A stretch of 64,000 bases of DNA from UBA1381 sp964399965 (GCA_964399965.1 CAYNRX010000002.1:1-64000); one strand, 5' to 3'. Shown: positions 44,485 to 52,618, numbered from the stretch's first letter. Translations and numbers: made by a program. Notes: a model not told the origin generated them from the sequence alone.

Positions 44485-44513
44485 TTGACAATCCTGTGCT
44501 TTAATGGTATAAT
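44485..44513 (+). promoter_or_regulatory. Consensus promoter of the DUF2325 gene
   Basis: TTGACA, 17 bases, TATAAT: a perfect sigma-A promoter, expected to be strong unless repressed. An inverted repeat follows directly (44523-44538). Confidence 0.85.
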
Positions 44514-44522
44514 CAAACTATA

Positions 44523-44538
44523 GTTAGTCTAAGCTAAC
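44523..44538. promoter_or_regulatory. Operator-like inverted repeat downstream of the -10 box
   Basis: GTTAG-TCTAAG-CTAAC overlaps the expected transcription start and contains TTAG/CTAA steps like those of DtxR/MntR-family metal repressor sites. A similar run, TTAGTCTA...TTAACCA, lies upstream of bioY (about 35607-35624). The regulator is not identified. Confidence 0.4.
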
Positions 44539-44601
44539 CACTATCGCAACATATATTTTTTACCCACGAGTTAGCACACGCTCACCAAAGGAGGTTTAGT
44601 A

Positions 44602-44883
44602 ATGAGTGTAATAATAGTAGGCGGCCATGACCGGATGCACTGCCGGTATAAGGACATATGCAAAAGCTACGGCTGCAAATGCAAGGTATTTACGCAGCTG
44701 CCGTCAAATTTCCGTAACCAGATAGGCTCGCCGGATCTTGTGATCCTCTTCACCAATACAGTTGCCCATAAAATGGTGTCGGCGGCAGTGCGTCAAGCGG
44801 AGAAGTCGTCGGCCTGTATCGAACGCTGCCATAGCTCCAGCGCCTGCGCGCTTGAGAGCATTCTGCGCCGCCACTGCGCCTAA
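44602..44883 (+). CDS. DUF2325 family protein
   Basis: The 93-aa protein matches the DUF2325 family: MSVIIVGGHDRMHCRYKDIC at the start, then PDLVILFTNTVAHKMVSAAV. It is rich in cysteine and histidine (Cys at 14, 20, 25, 27 and a C-terminal HC), suggesting metal binding or redox sensing; function is unknown. It is commonly found near iron-transport genes in Clostridia, which are absent here. AAAGGAGG precedes the start. The 238-bp repeat array begins right after its stop. Confidence 0.85.
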   Translation: MSVIIVGGHDRMHCRYKDICKSYGCKCKVFTQLPSNFRNQIGSPDLVILFTNTVAHKMVSAAVRQAEKSSACIERCHSSSACALESILRRHCA

Positions 44884-45451
44884 AAAGCAGTGCAAAGCAC
44901 TGCCATAAAGTTTGGGTCAAGCCTTTTCAAAGGCTTGCGGGGTGCAGGGGCAGAGCCCCGCATAATGCAAGCGCAGCGCAGCGTCAAGAAATACAGTCGA
45001 ATAGCACCTCGAAAGATACGCGGACGGCAGCTTGCTGCCGGTTTTTGCGAAGCAAAAATGCTTGAATAGCGAAGCGAATTCGACGGTCGGCAACTCCCAG
45101 CAGCATAAAATGACACAAACTCCTGCGATACGAAGTATCGCCATAAAGTTTGGGTCAAGCCTTTTTAAAGGCTTGCGGGGCGCAGGGGCAGAGCCCCGCA
45201 TAATGCAAGCGCAGCGCAGCGTCAAGAAATACAGTCGAATAGCACCTCGAAAGATACGCGGACGGCAGCTTGCTGCCGGTTTTTGCGAAGCAAAAATGCT
45301 TGAATAGCGAAGCGAATTCGACGGTCGGCAACTCCCAGCAGCATAAAATGACACAAACTCCTGCGATACGAAGTATCGCCATAAAGTTTGGGTCAAGCCT
45401 TTTTAAAGGCTTGCGGGGCGCAGGGGCAGAGCCCCGCATAAAGCAAGCGCA
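44884..45451. repeat. 238-bp tandem repeat array (two full units plus a partial third)
   Basis: Units start at 44903, 45141 and 45379 with CCATAAAGTTTGGGTCAAGCC; each full unit is 238 bases and they are nearly identical (a few changes such as TTTTCAAAGG against TTTTTAAAGG). Each unit is preceded by a small variable hairpin (GCAGTGC/GCACTGC or GCGATAC/GTATCGC). It contains AAGCC/GGCTT, GGGGC/GCCCC and GGCAGC/GCTGCC inverted repeats. Minus-strand ORFs across it are products of the repetition. The third copy runs into the clpC terminator. Confidence 0.9.
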
Positions 45452-45500
45452 AAAAAAGCCGGGACTGCCGCTTTAAAATGCAGCAGCTCCGGCTTTTTTT
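45452..45500 (-). terminator. Terminator of the ctsR-clpC operon
   Basis: AAAAAAAGCCGGGACTGC pairs with GCAGCTCCGGCTTTTTTT, giving T runs in both directions. It lies 5 bases past the clpC stop. Confidence 0.82.
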
Positions 45501-45504
45501 AATA

Positions 45505-47967
45505 CTATTTCGTCCTTACATTGAAGCCCTTTTCATCAGCGTCTACGATTATCGCATCGCCCGGCTTGACCTCGCCGTCAATGATCTTTTCCGAGAGCAT
45601 ATCCTCTATCTCGCTCTGGATAGCACGGCGCAAAGGTCTTGCCCCGTAGGCCGGATCAAAGCCGTTCTCGGCGATTTTGGCAACGGCCGCATCGGTGAAC
45701 TCCGCCGTTATCTCGTTAGCCTTGAGCCGAGAGTCAAGAGACTTGAGCATCAGCCGCGCGATCGCCTTGATGTTCTCATCGCTCAAACGGTGGAATACGA
45801 TGATATCATCTATACGGTTTAGGAACTCCGGCTTAAACGCCCGCTTTACCTCCTCCATCACCTTATCCTTGATGGACTTGTAGCTGTCGCTTTCTTCCTC
45901 GTCCCTCTTGAATCCCAGCCGCGAGGAGCTATTGCCGAGAATTTCCTTCGCGCCGAGGTTTGAGGTCATAATGATAACGGTATTTCTGAAATCGACCCTG
46001 CGCCCCTGGGCATCGGTCAGGATACCATCCTCAAGCACCTGCAGAAGGATATTGAACACGTCCGGATGCGCCTTTTCCACCTCATCGAACAGCAATACGC
46101 TGTAGGGCTGTTTTCTGATCTTTTCGGTCAGCTGTCCGCCCTCCTCAAAGCCGACATATCCCGGAGGCGAACCGATAAACTTGGACACCGCGTGCTTCTC
46201 CATGTATTCGGACATATCAACGCGTATCATAGCATCCTCGCTGCCGAACATAACGTCCGCCAGCGCCTTTGACAGCTCCGTCTTACCTACACCGGTAGGC
46301 CCTAGGAAGAGGAAGGAGCCGATAGGACGCTTGGGATCCTTAAGTCCTGCGCGGCCGCGGCGTATGGCCTTGGCAACCGCCGTTACTGCCTCATCCTGGC
46401 CGATAACACGCTCATGCAGCAGGGCTTCGAGGTTCTTGAGCCTATGGCTCTCCTCCTCTGCCAGCCGCTCCACGGGGATATTCGTCCAGTCGGATATGAT
46501 ATTCGATATATCCTGTTCGTCCACTATCAGGTCGGCGGATGTATTGGAGCCTTTCCACTCCTTTTTACCCTCGTCAAGCTGCTTTTTAAGCTCTTTCTCC
46601 TCATCACGCAGCTTAGCCGCCTTTTCAAAATCCTGGGCGGTGATGGCCTCTTCCTTCTCCTTGGCCAATCCCTCCAGCTTATCCTCCAGCTCCTTTACAC
46701 CGCTGGGGGCGGTCTGAGAGATCAGACGCTTCTTGGAGGAAGCCTCGTCTATCAGGTCAATGGCCTTATCGGGCAAATAACGGTCGGTGATATACCGCTC
46801 CGACAGCTTTGCCGCCGCCGCCAACGCCGCATCTGTTATCTTTACGTTGTGATGCGCCTCGTAACGGTCGCGGATACCCTTTAGTATCTCCACAGTCTCC
46901 TCCACAGACGGCTCGCCGACTGTTACCGGCTGGAACCGCCGCTCAAGAGCCGCGTCCTTTTCGATATATTTTCTGTATTCCTTTATCGTAGTGGCTCCTA
47001 CCAGCTGCATTTCTCCTCTGGCCAGAGTCGGCTTTAAGATATTGGAAGCATCCATCGATCCCTCCGCGCTGCCCGCGCCTATTATCGTATGCACCTCATC
47101 GATAAAGAGGATCACATTGCCGGCGGCCATTACCTCATCCACAGCTTTCTTTATCCTCTCCTCAAATTCTCCGCGGTACTTGGCTCCGGCGACCATCGCC
47201 GAAAGATCCAGAGCCACCAGCCGCTTGTCCTTCAGCGGCTCCGGCACATCGCCTGCGGCTATCTTCTGCGCCAATCCTTCTACAACGGCCGTCTTGCCAA
47301 CGCCCGGCTCCCCTATCAGACAAGGGTTATTCTTGGTACGGCGGGAAAGTATCTGGATAACACGGCGTATTTCCCTGTCGCGGCCTATAACCGGGTCAAA
47401 CTTATTTTCCCTGGCCTGCGCCGTGAGATCGCGGCCGTACTTGTCAAGAGTCGGCGTCTTGGCGTTCCTGTTCACTCCGCCCTCGCCTGCGGCCGCACCG
47501 CCGTGCTGCGGCTGTTCATTGGCGTCCTCCATGCCGTCAAGCATGTGCACAAGCTCCGTGTACAAAACACCCGGAAGCACGCCCAGCTTACGCAATATTT
47601 CTATGCCTACGCCCTCGCCGTCACGGATTATCGCCAGCAGGATATGCTCCGTACCGATATAGCTGTGGCCGAGATTTCTCGCTTCCAGCGCGCTCCATTC
47701 CAGGATACGCTTGCTGCGCGGAGTCAGCTGCGGGGATACTCCCTCCAGCGGCTCGCCCGCGCCGGTCAGCTCCCGAACCTTATCGCAGAACGCTTCCGCC
47801 GTGACGCCGGTCTTTTCCAATACCTTGGCCGCCACGCCTGTTCCCTCACGCAGAAGCCCCAGTATCAGGTGCTCGCTGCCCACATAATTATGTCCCAGCT
47901 CCAACGCCGCCATGCTGGCCTCGTTCAGAGCCTTTCTTGATTTTTCAGTGAAATATGAGTATGGCAT
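45505..47967 (-). CDS. clpC: ATP-dependent Clp protease ATP-binding subunit ClpC
   Basis: The 820-aa Hsp100 unfoldase feeds arginine-phosphorylated and misfolded proteins to ClpP. Domains in order: Clp N repeats (about 1-145), AAA1 with Walker A GEPGVGKT at 219-226, a UVR/M-like coiled region (about 420-470), AAA2 with GPTGVGKTELSKAL and the D2-small domain. Start 47967 (MPYSYFTEKSRKAL) follows AGGAGGT; the extension to 47997 would overlap mcsB. It is last in the ctsR operon. Confidence 0.97.
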   Translation of the reverse strand: MPYSYFTEKSRKALNEASMAALELGHNYVGSEHLILGLLREGTGVAAKVLEKTGVTAEAFCDKVRELTGAGEPLEGVSPQLTPRSKRILEWSALEARNLGHSYIGTEHILLAIIRDGEGVGIEILRKLGVLPGVLYTELVHMLDGMEDANEQPQHGGAAAGEGGVNRNAKTPTLDKYGRDLTAQARENKFDPVIGRDREIRRVIQILSRRTKNNPCLIGEPGVGKTAVVEGLAQKIAAGDVPEPLKDKRLVALDLSAMVAGAKYRGEFEERIKKAVDEVMAAGNVILFIDEVHTIIGAGSAEGSMDASNILKPTLARGEMQLVGATTIKEYRKYIEKDAALERRFQPVTVGEPSVEETVEILKGIRDRYEAHHNVKITDAALAAAAKLSERYITDRYLPDKAIDLIDEASSKKRLISQTAPSGVKELEDKLEGLAKEKEEAITAQDFEKAAKLRDEEKELKKQLDEGKKEWKGSNTSADLIVDEQDISNIISDWTNIPVERLAEEESHRLKNLEALLHERVIGQDEAVTAVAKAIRRGRAGLKDPKRPIGSFLFLGPTGVGKTELSKALADVMFGSEDAMIRVDMSEYMEKHAVSKFIGSPPGYVGFEEGGQLTEKIRKQPYSVLLFDEVEKAHPDVFNILLQVLEDGILTDAQGRRVDFRNTVIIMTSNLGAKEILGNSSSRLGFKRDEEESDSYKSIKDKVMEEVKRAFKPEFLNRIDDIIVFHRLSDENIKAIARLMLKSLDSRLKANEITAEFTDAAVAKIAENGFDPAYGARPLRRAIQSEIEDMLSEKIIDGEVKPGDAIIVDADEKGFNVRTK

Positions 47968-47986
47968 AAATATTACCTCCTGTCTC

Positions 47987-48982
47987 TTACAGCTCATTTC
48001 TTAAAAGCTGCGCTCTTTTTTTGTCCCTTTCCTCCGGAGACAGCTTTTGACCATCGGACAACATTGCCGGCTCCGTTTTTATTATACATTCTATGCCGCT
48101 CTTGCCCTCTTTAGGAAGTATACCCAGACTTCTGCCCAGCATAACGTTCGATATGAGGGATTTTGCTTCGCTTGAGGAAACGCTCCGGGCGTATTTTAGC
48201 ATCCCGTAGGATCGCCACAGCTTATCCTCCAGCTCCGCCGGGCTGTTTTTATATATAGCCTGCCGGGTCTGCTTTTCCAATTCTATTATCTGCCCGACAA
48301 CATTTTTTACCTTATCGGTAAGCTCCTTTTCCGTAAGCCCTACCGTCACCTGGTTCGATATCTGGTAAAGGCTGCCCTCCGCGGCCGAACCCTCGCCGTA
48401 CATACCTCTTACGGCTATCCCCAGCCGCGCGGCCGACGATATTATTCCGCCTATCTTCCCCGACGCCTCCAGCGCGGGCAGATGGAGCATTACCGATACC
48501 CTCAGCCCCGTGCCCGCATTCGTCGGGCAGGAGGTCAGATAACCGAACTCCTCGTCAAAAGCGTAGTTTACGCTCTCTTCGATAACATCATCCACGCGGT
48601 TTGCCGTATCATAGGCCGTATCCACATCAAACCCCGGCAGTATGACCTGCAATCGCAGATGATCCTCCTCCATTATCATGCAGCTCATCGTCCTGTCCTT
48701 GCTCAAAAGCACCGACCGGCCGCTGCCCGAAAGCATCGCCGGGCTTATCAGATGCGCCTCGTAAAGCCTGCGCTTTTCACCCTCACTAAGACTGTCAAGC
48801 TCCACCGTTTCAAATTCCCCGGCCAGCGTGGAATTGCTCTTTAAAACCGCGTCCTTTATCTTATCGGACACGCTCTTTTTATCCTTCAAAAACTGCGGAA
48901 ATACCACGCCGTCTAAGTTCCTCGCCAGCCTTATCCTCGTGCTCACCGCTATATCGTTTCTGTTGTCCTCATACCAGATCAT
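47987..48982 (-). CDS. mcsB: Protein arginine kinase McsB
   Basis: The 331-aa guanido-kinase-like enzyme phosphorylates arginines on CtsR and on proteins destined for ClpCP. The nucleotide-binding start STRIRLARNLDGVVFP and the TSCPTNAGTGLRVSVMLHLP block with the active-site Cys are present. Its start overlaps the mcsA stop by 4 bases, so translation is coupled. Confidence 0.96.
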   Translation of the reverse strand: MIWYEDNRNDIAVSTRIRLARNLDGVVFPQFLKDKKSVSDKIKDAVLKSNSTLAGEFETVELDSLSEGEKRRLYEAHLISPAMLSGSGRSVLLSKDRTMSCMIMEEDHLRLQVILPGFDVDTAYDTANRVDDVIEESVNYAFDEEFGYLTSCPTNAGTGLRVSVMLHLPALEASGKIGGIISSAARLGIAVRGMYGEGSAAEGSLYQISNQVTVGLTEKELTDKVKNVVGQIIELEKQTRQAIYKNSPAELEDKLWRSYGMLKYARSVSSSEAKSLISNVMLGRSLGILPKEGKSGIECIIKTEPAMLSDGQKLSPEERDKKRAQLLRNEL

Positions 48983-49365
48983 GCTAATCCCTCGCTTTCT
49001 AACGAGCGTATTTGCTTATGCAGCTTGGCCGCCGTTTCGTAATCCTCCTTGGCTACCGCCTCCGACAGCGCGCGCTTAAGCTCGTCATAGCGACGCTTCT
49101 TCCTCAGGCTCTCCCCTGCTTTTGAGGGGACCTTGCCGGTATGGGAGGCCGTTGAATGCAGCTGACGCAATACCTCTCTCACCTGGGGACGGAATGTCTT
49201 ATAGCATTCGCCGCAGCCGAATTTGCCGCTTCTGCGAAAATCCTCGTACGTCCTGCCGCAGACCGGGCACTTGACCGCGCTATGCGTCTGCTGCTGTCCT
49301 GTGTATTCTATCCCATCGAAAAAATCCTTGAAAAAATCATCGGAGAAAAAATCATCAAATAGCAT
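48979..49365 (-). CDS. mcsA: McsA-like activator of protein arginine kinase (short form)
   Basis: The 128-aa protein has one zinc finger, CPVC (33-36) plus CGEC (51-54), and a C-terminal UVR motif (DELKRALSEAVAKEDYETAAKL). B. subtilis McsA is about 185 aa with two such zinc modules, so this is a reduced version. It activates McsB and links it to CtsR. It lies 6 bases after ctsR. Confidence 0.9.
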   Translation of the reverse strand: MLFDDFFSDDFFKDFFDGIEYTGQQQTHSAVKCPVCGRTYEDFRRSGKFGCGECYKTFRPQVREVLRQLHSTASHTGKVPSKAGESLRKKRRYDELKRALSEAVAKEDYETAAKLHKQIRSLESEGLA

Positions 49366-49371
49366 TTTCTA

Positions 49372-49806
49372 TCATCCTTTCCTGCTGTCCGCCAATGCGC
49401 GTACCATGTTTTTTAACAAAACCGCCCTCTCTTCATCGCTTTTGACCGTATCCGGCGACACTGCCGCCGCCATGATCGCCGCTTCGGAGGAGGATGCAAG
49501 CCTGCGTTCAAAAAGCCCGCTGACGATCGCCGCCGCCCGGTCGGCCGTAACACTTTGGCCTATGCTCCGGCAAAGCTCCCTCTCCGCCGTATCGGCTCGC
49601 CTTATCATCAGATATCCGCCGCCGCCGCGCCGCGACTGCACCACGTAACCCTTTTCGGGCGTGAATCGGGTCGCTATTACATAGTTTATCTGCGATGGCG
49701 CGCAGCCGAACACTTCGGCCAGCTCATTGCGCTTTAGCCTCAGCCAATCATCCTCGCCGCTCAAAAGCTCCAATATGAAGGTTTCTATCCTATCGCTGAC
49801 GCCCAT
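49372..49806 (-). CDS. ctsR: Transcriptional repressor CtsR
   Basis: The 144-aa repressor has the N-terminal winged-helix region (NELAEVFGCAPSQINYVIATRF) and the beta-wing with GYVVQSRRGGGGYLMI, including the conserved RGGGGY tip, a heat-sensing glycine loop in the family. It binds the CtsR box in its own promoter, giving autoregulation of the four-gene operon. Confidence 0.95.
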   Translation of the reverse strand: MGVSDRIETFILELLSGEDDWLRLKRNELAEVFGCAPSQINYVIATRFTPEKGYVVQSRRGGGGYLMIRRADTAERELCRSIGQSVTADRAAAIVSGLFERRLASSSEAAIMAAAVSPDTVKSDEERAVLLKNMVRALADSRKG

Positions 49807-49842
49807 CGTCCTTCCTCCTCTCTCAATGCGTCATTATTTGAC

Positions 49843-49860
49843 TTTGACTTTCTTTGACCT
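49843..49860 (-). promoter_or_regulatory. CtsR operator
   Basis: Minus strand AGGTCAAAGAAAGTCAAA fits the CtsR heptad direct repeat (RGTCAAA-NAN-RGTCAAA). A third TCAAA follows. It lies just downstream of the ctsR -10 box. Confidence 0.88.
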
Positions 49861-49872
49861 TCGTTTGATTAT

Positions 49873-49901
49873 ATTATAGCGCAACTACCGCCGTTTGTCA
49901 A
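49873..49901 (-). promoter_or_regulatory. Promoter of the ctsR-mcsA-mcsB-clpC operon
   Basis: Minus strand: TTGACA, 17 bases, TATAAT, with the CtsR box 13 bases downstream. Confidence 0.85.
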
Positions 49902-49940
49902 TAGTGATTTTTCGCATAATTTGTGAATTTTATGTAAACG

Positions 49941-49980
49941 AAAATCCCCGGAACGCCGAAGCCGGCATCCCGGGGATCTA
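49941..49980 (-). terminator. Terminator of the collagen-like gene
   Basis: Minus strand: ATCCCCGG and CCGGGGAT enclose GCCGGCTTCGGC; a short T run (tttt) follows. Confidence 0.72.
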
Positions 49981-49985
49981 GTCAA

Positions 49986-51176
49986 TTATTCTGCGTCATG
50001 CGAGCATTCGCCAAGGCGAACTATCGCCAGCGACACATTGCTGTAGAAGAAATCGCCGCCGTTGGCTCTTACTGACAGCACCACCGGAGCGTCCTCCACC
50101 TTTACCAGCTGAGTAAAAGAGACCTCCTCCAGCTGACCTGACAGCTGGAACGACTGCTGCAGCGAGCTGCCGGGCACGCTTGCGCCGTCTTTCAAAAGCG
50201 ACAAGAGCAGCGTCTTGGGCAGGCACGCCCCTGTCGTCGGCAGAAAAGAGCCGTCAAACGATACCAGGTACAGACCTTCCTCATAAAGCGTGAAATCATC
50301 GCTGTTTTCCTCATGTGCGACTGCGTCCCCGCAGATAACAGCATTACGGTCGAATATCAAATTACCGCCGTCCGCCACGACCTGCGGCGGCTCGGAATAC
50401 GATTCAAGAGCTTCTATCTTTTCACACCGGCATTCTCCCGACTCGCCACGGGGTATCACAAAATCAAACACCGCATCGCGCTCATCGCCGCTATTGGTGA
50501 CGATAGCCTCCGTACCCGGTTCCCCGGTCGTGGTCTGCCCCACGCGTACCGTGGCCGCCGTACCGTCAACGCCGGTCGCGCCCGTTACACCGTCAGCACC
50601 GTCGGATCCGGTTGCGCCGGTCGCTCCGGTGGCGCCTGTCGCGCCCGTTGCGCCGGTAGCTCCCGTTGCTCCCGTCGCACCTCTAGAACCGGTGGCTCCA
50701 GTTGCGCCGGTTATGCCCGTGACGCCCGTAACCCCTGTTGCACCTGTGGCACCGGTTGCTCCTCTTGCGCCGGTTGCTCCAGTTGCTCCCGTCGCTCCAG
50801 TTGCACCTCTTGCACCAGTTGCTCCGGTTGCTCCCGTTGCACCTGTGGCTCCGGTGGCTCCTCTTGCTCCAGTCGCTCCCTGCGGTATCACAAAATCAAG
50901 TATCGCATCAAATTCCGTACCGCTGTTGGTGACCGAAGCGGCCGTGCCCGGTTCTCCGGTAGTAGTCTGGCCTACGCGCACCGTAGCCGCCGCACCGGTC
51001 GCACCGGTAGAGCCGGTCGCACCAGTTGCTCCTGTTGCTCCGGTAGCACCTGTGGCTCCTGTGGCTCCTCTTGCGCCGGTAGCTCCGGTTGCGCCGGTCG
51101 GGCATACTATACGGCAGCAGCAGCAATTTTTTCTGTCGTTATCCTCTTCTCCCGGAAGCGGATATCTTTTATACAT
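49986..51176 (-). CDS. Collagen-like GXT-repeat surface protein (exosporium-type)
   Basis: The 396-aa protein has a short N-terminal part with a cysteine cluster (NCCCCRIVCP), then long Gly-Ala-Thr collagen-like tracts (about 27-60, 96-190) broken by two copies of a 40-residue module (AATVRVGQTTTGEPGT...DFVIP at about 61-100 and 205-245), and a C-terminal jelly-roll-like domain (about 255-396). This resembles spore-surface (BclA-like) glycoproteins. There is no standard signal peptide, as expected for proteins assembled on spores from the mother cell. A glycosyltransferase gene precedes it, separated by a mobile element. AGGAGA precedes ATG. Confidence 0.82.
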   Translation of the reverse strand: MYKRYPLPGEEDNDRKNCCCCRIVCPTGATGATGARGATGATGATGATGATGATGSTGATGAAATVRVGQTTTGEPGTAASVTNSGTEFDAILDFVIPQGATGARGATGATGATGATGATGARGATGATGATGATGARGATGATGATGVTGVTGITGATGATGSRGATGATGATGATGATGATGATGATGSDGADGVTGATGVDGTAATVRVGQTTTGEPGTEAIVTNSGDERDAVFDFVIPRGESGECRCEKIEALESYSEPPQVVADGGNLIFDRNAVICGDAVAHEENSDDFTLYEEGLYLVSFDGSFLPTTGACLPKTLLLSLLKDGASVPGSSLQQSFQLSGQLEEVSFTQLVKVEDAPVVLSVRANGGDFFYSNVSLAIVRLGECSHDAE

Positions 51177-51202
51177 GACCTCATCTCCTAATACCTATTT
51201 TT

Positions 51203-51415
51203 AGTCAATTGCGAAACCTTTTTCGCAATTGATCTCTTGCTAATGAAGAAAATAAAAGTTCCGTTGATTGGCGGTCTGCGACCGCTGAAACTTTTATTTT
51301 CGCAATTTTTGACGCGCATGTCGTCAAAAATTGATTGTAATTCGAGGGTTTCACCCTCGAGCTCCTCAGAATAAGGAAATAATTGTAAAACGCTATCGCG
51401 TTTTGCAATTATCTG
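51203..51415. mobile_element. Hairpin-rich miniature inverted-repeat element (copy 3, 213 bp)
   Basis: It has the same ends as copy 2 (AGTCAATTGCGAAAC on the left, inverse of AGATAATTGCAAAAC on the right; 12 of 15 matching). It is flanked by the exact 13-bp direct repeat AATACCTATTTTT (51190-51202 and 51416-51428). It lacks the extra inner block of copy 2. The right duplication includes the last codons and stop of the glycosyltransferase gene. Confidence 0.85.
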
Positions 51416-51420
51416 AATAC

Positions 51421-52491
51421 CTATTTTTCATCGGGGATCAAAAAAAGGGTCTTGTTATGGAGATAGGCCGGGGAATCAGGCTTATATTTGCCTGCGCGTT
51501 CATTCCAATACTGCGCCCGGATCATATCTCCCAGCTGCCAAAAGCAGCAGCACAGCTGGATGCAGGGGACATACCCGCGGCAATCCACGTCCTCGAAGCC
51601 GCCGTCTCCCCGCTCGGCCATAAGCGCTCCCTTATACCAGAACGATGCCGCCTGCCATTCCCCTTTATCGAAGAAATAGCGTCCCAGATCGCAGCACAGC
51701 TCCGGCCGCGGGGGACCTTCCCTCAAGGCGGACAGAAGCGGCCGAACCGCTCCCTCTTCATCGCCCAAGGCACGGCGGCAGGACGATAGCTGGCGGTAAG
51801 CGTCAAGGCGGTTTTCCGCCCAGCCGTCCTCCCGCTGCAAAAACTCCTCAAACGCCCGCGCACCGTCTTCATACCGCCCGTTATACATCAGCTCCCGCGC
51901 GTAATAGTACAGCTCCCTCGCGCCCAGCTTTGCCCCCTCGCGAAGCATACGCTCGTATATGCGCAGATTTCGCTCCGGTGCTGACGGCCGCATTTTGCGG
52001 TGCTCAACGGGAGCATCCACATGCTCCACGCGCCCGAACGGGGCTATCACCTCATGCACGCGCCCCTGCCAAACGGCCTCGGGACAGCGGCGCACCACTC
52101 TCTCCCGCTCATACGCAAACGTCACGCGCCCGCTCTCGTCAAACCCGGTGTGATACGGCAGCATCAGCACATCGAACGCTCCCGGCGGACGCTGCTTCTC
52201 CTCAAGCAGCCGCCTGCGCGAACGCTCCGGCAGCACATCATCGGCGTCAAGCCACATTATATAGTCGCCGTATGCCTTGGAAAAGGCGAAATTACGCGCC
52301 GCCGCAAAATCATCGCCCCACTCGTACTCCCAGACCTCGCAGCCGTAGGAACGCGCAATCTTTTTTGTCGCATCCTCCGAGCCGGTATCGGTAATTACTA
52401 TTTGCTCAAACAGTTCCGAGACGCTGTCCAGACACCGTCCCAGCGTCTCCTCTTCATTTTTCACTATCATGCACAGGCTCCACGAAGCCAT
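51421..52491 (-). CDS. Family 2 glycosyltransferase with C-terminal TPR-like region
   Basis: The 356-aa protein has a GT2 (GT-A) domain (about 1-200): SLCMIVKNEEETLGRCLDSV at the start, the metal-binding LDADD at 81-85, and QGRVHEVI. The remaining half is helical with TPR-like repeats (YEDGARAFEEFL, GEWQAASFWYKGAL). Such fusions often glycosylate surface or spore proteins; the adjacent Thr-rich collagen-like protein is the natural candidate acceptor. Start 52491 (MASWSLCMIVK) follows AAAGGAGAGGG; the longer frame to 52545 lacks a site. Confidence 0.86.
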   Translation of the reverse strand: MASWSLCMIVKNEEETLGRCLDSVSELFEQIVITDTGSEDATKKIARSYGCEVWEYEWGDDFAAARNFAFSKAYGDYIMWLDADDVLPERSRRRLLEEKQRPPGAFDVLMLPYHTGFDESGRVTFAYERERVVRRCPEAVWQGRVHEVIAPFGRVEHVDAPVEHRKMRPSAPERNLRIYERMLREGAKLGARELYYYARELMYNGRYEDGARAFEEFLQREDGWAENRLDAYRQLSSCRRALGDEEGAVRPLLSALREGPPRPELCCDLGRYFFDKGEWQAASFWYKGALMAERGDGGFEDVDCRGYVPCIQLCCCFWQLGDMIRAQYWNERAGKYKPDSPAYLHNKTLFLIPDEK

Positions 52492-52531
52492 CGCTCCCTC
52501 TCCTTTCTCCTCCCTGTTTTGGTCCCCATGG

Positions 52532-52559
52532 TAATATATGTTCATGGAGGACGCTGCGT
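52532..52559 (-). promoter_or_regulatory. Sigma-K-like promoter candidate of the glycosyltransferase gene
   Basis: Minus strand: AC, 17 bases, CATATATTA, which fits the sigma-K -10 form CATANNNTA. No sigma-A promoter is evident. Match by eye only. Confidence 0.4.
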
Positions 52560-52591
52560 GACTTGGTTTACATAAATTTCGGAAAAAGGGA

Positions 52592-52618
52592 TAAAAAAAC
52601 CGCTCCCCGGCGGTTTTT
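52592..52618 (-). terminator. Terminator of the secreted CBM-like gene
   Basis: ACCGC-TCCCC-GGCGGT with A and T runs on its sides; on the minus strand it ends in seven T. Further GC hairpins lie at 52620-52740. Confidence 0.65.

Noticed and set aside
44880..45439. Three minus-strand ORFs of 92-159 aa with identical stretches
   Set aside because: They are translations of the 238-bp tandem repeat, have no ribosome binding sites and repeat the same peptide, so they are artefacts of the repeat.
44884..45451. Possible CRISPR array
   Set aside because: Repeats are 238 bases and contiguous, without spacers of CRISPR size and without cas genes.
50290..51204. Plus-strand 304-aa ORF rich in Val-Ala-Pro repeats
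   Set aside because: It is the antisense of the Gly-Ala-Thr tracts of the collagen-like gene, without a ribosome binding site.
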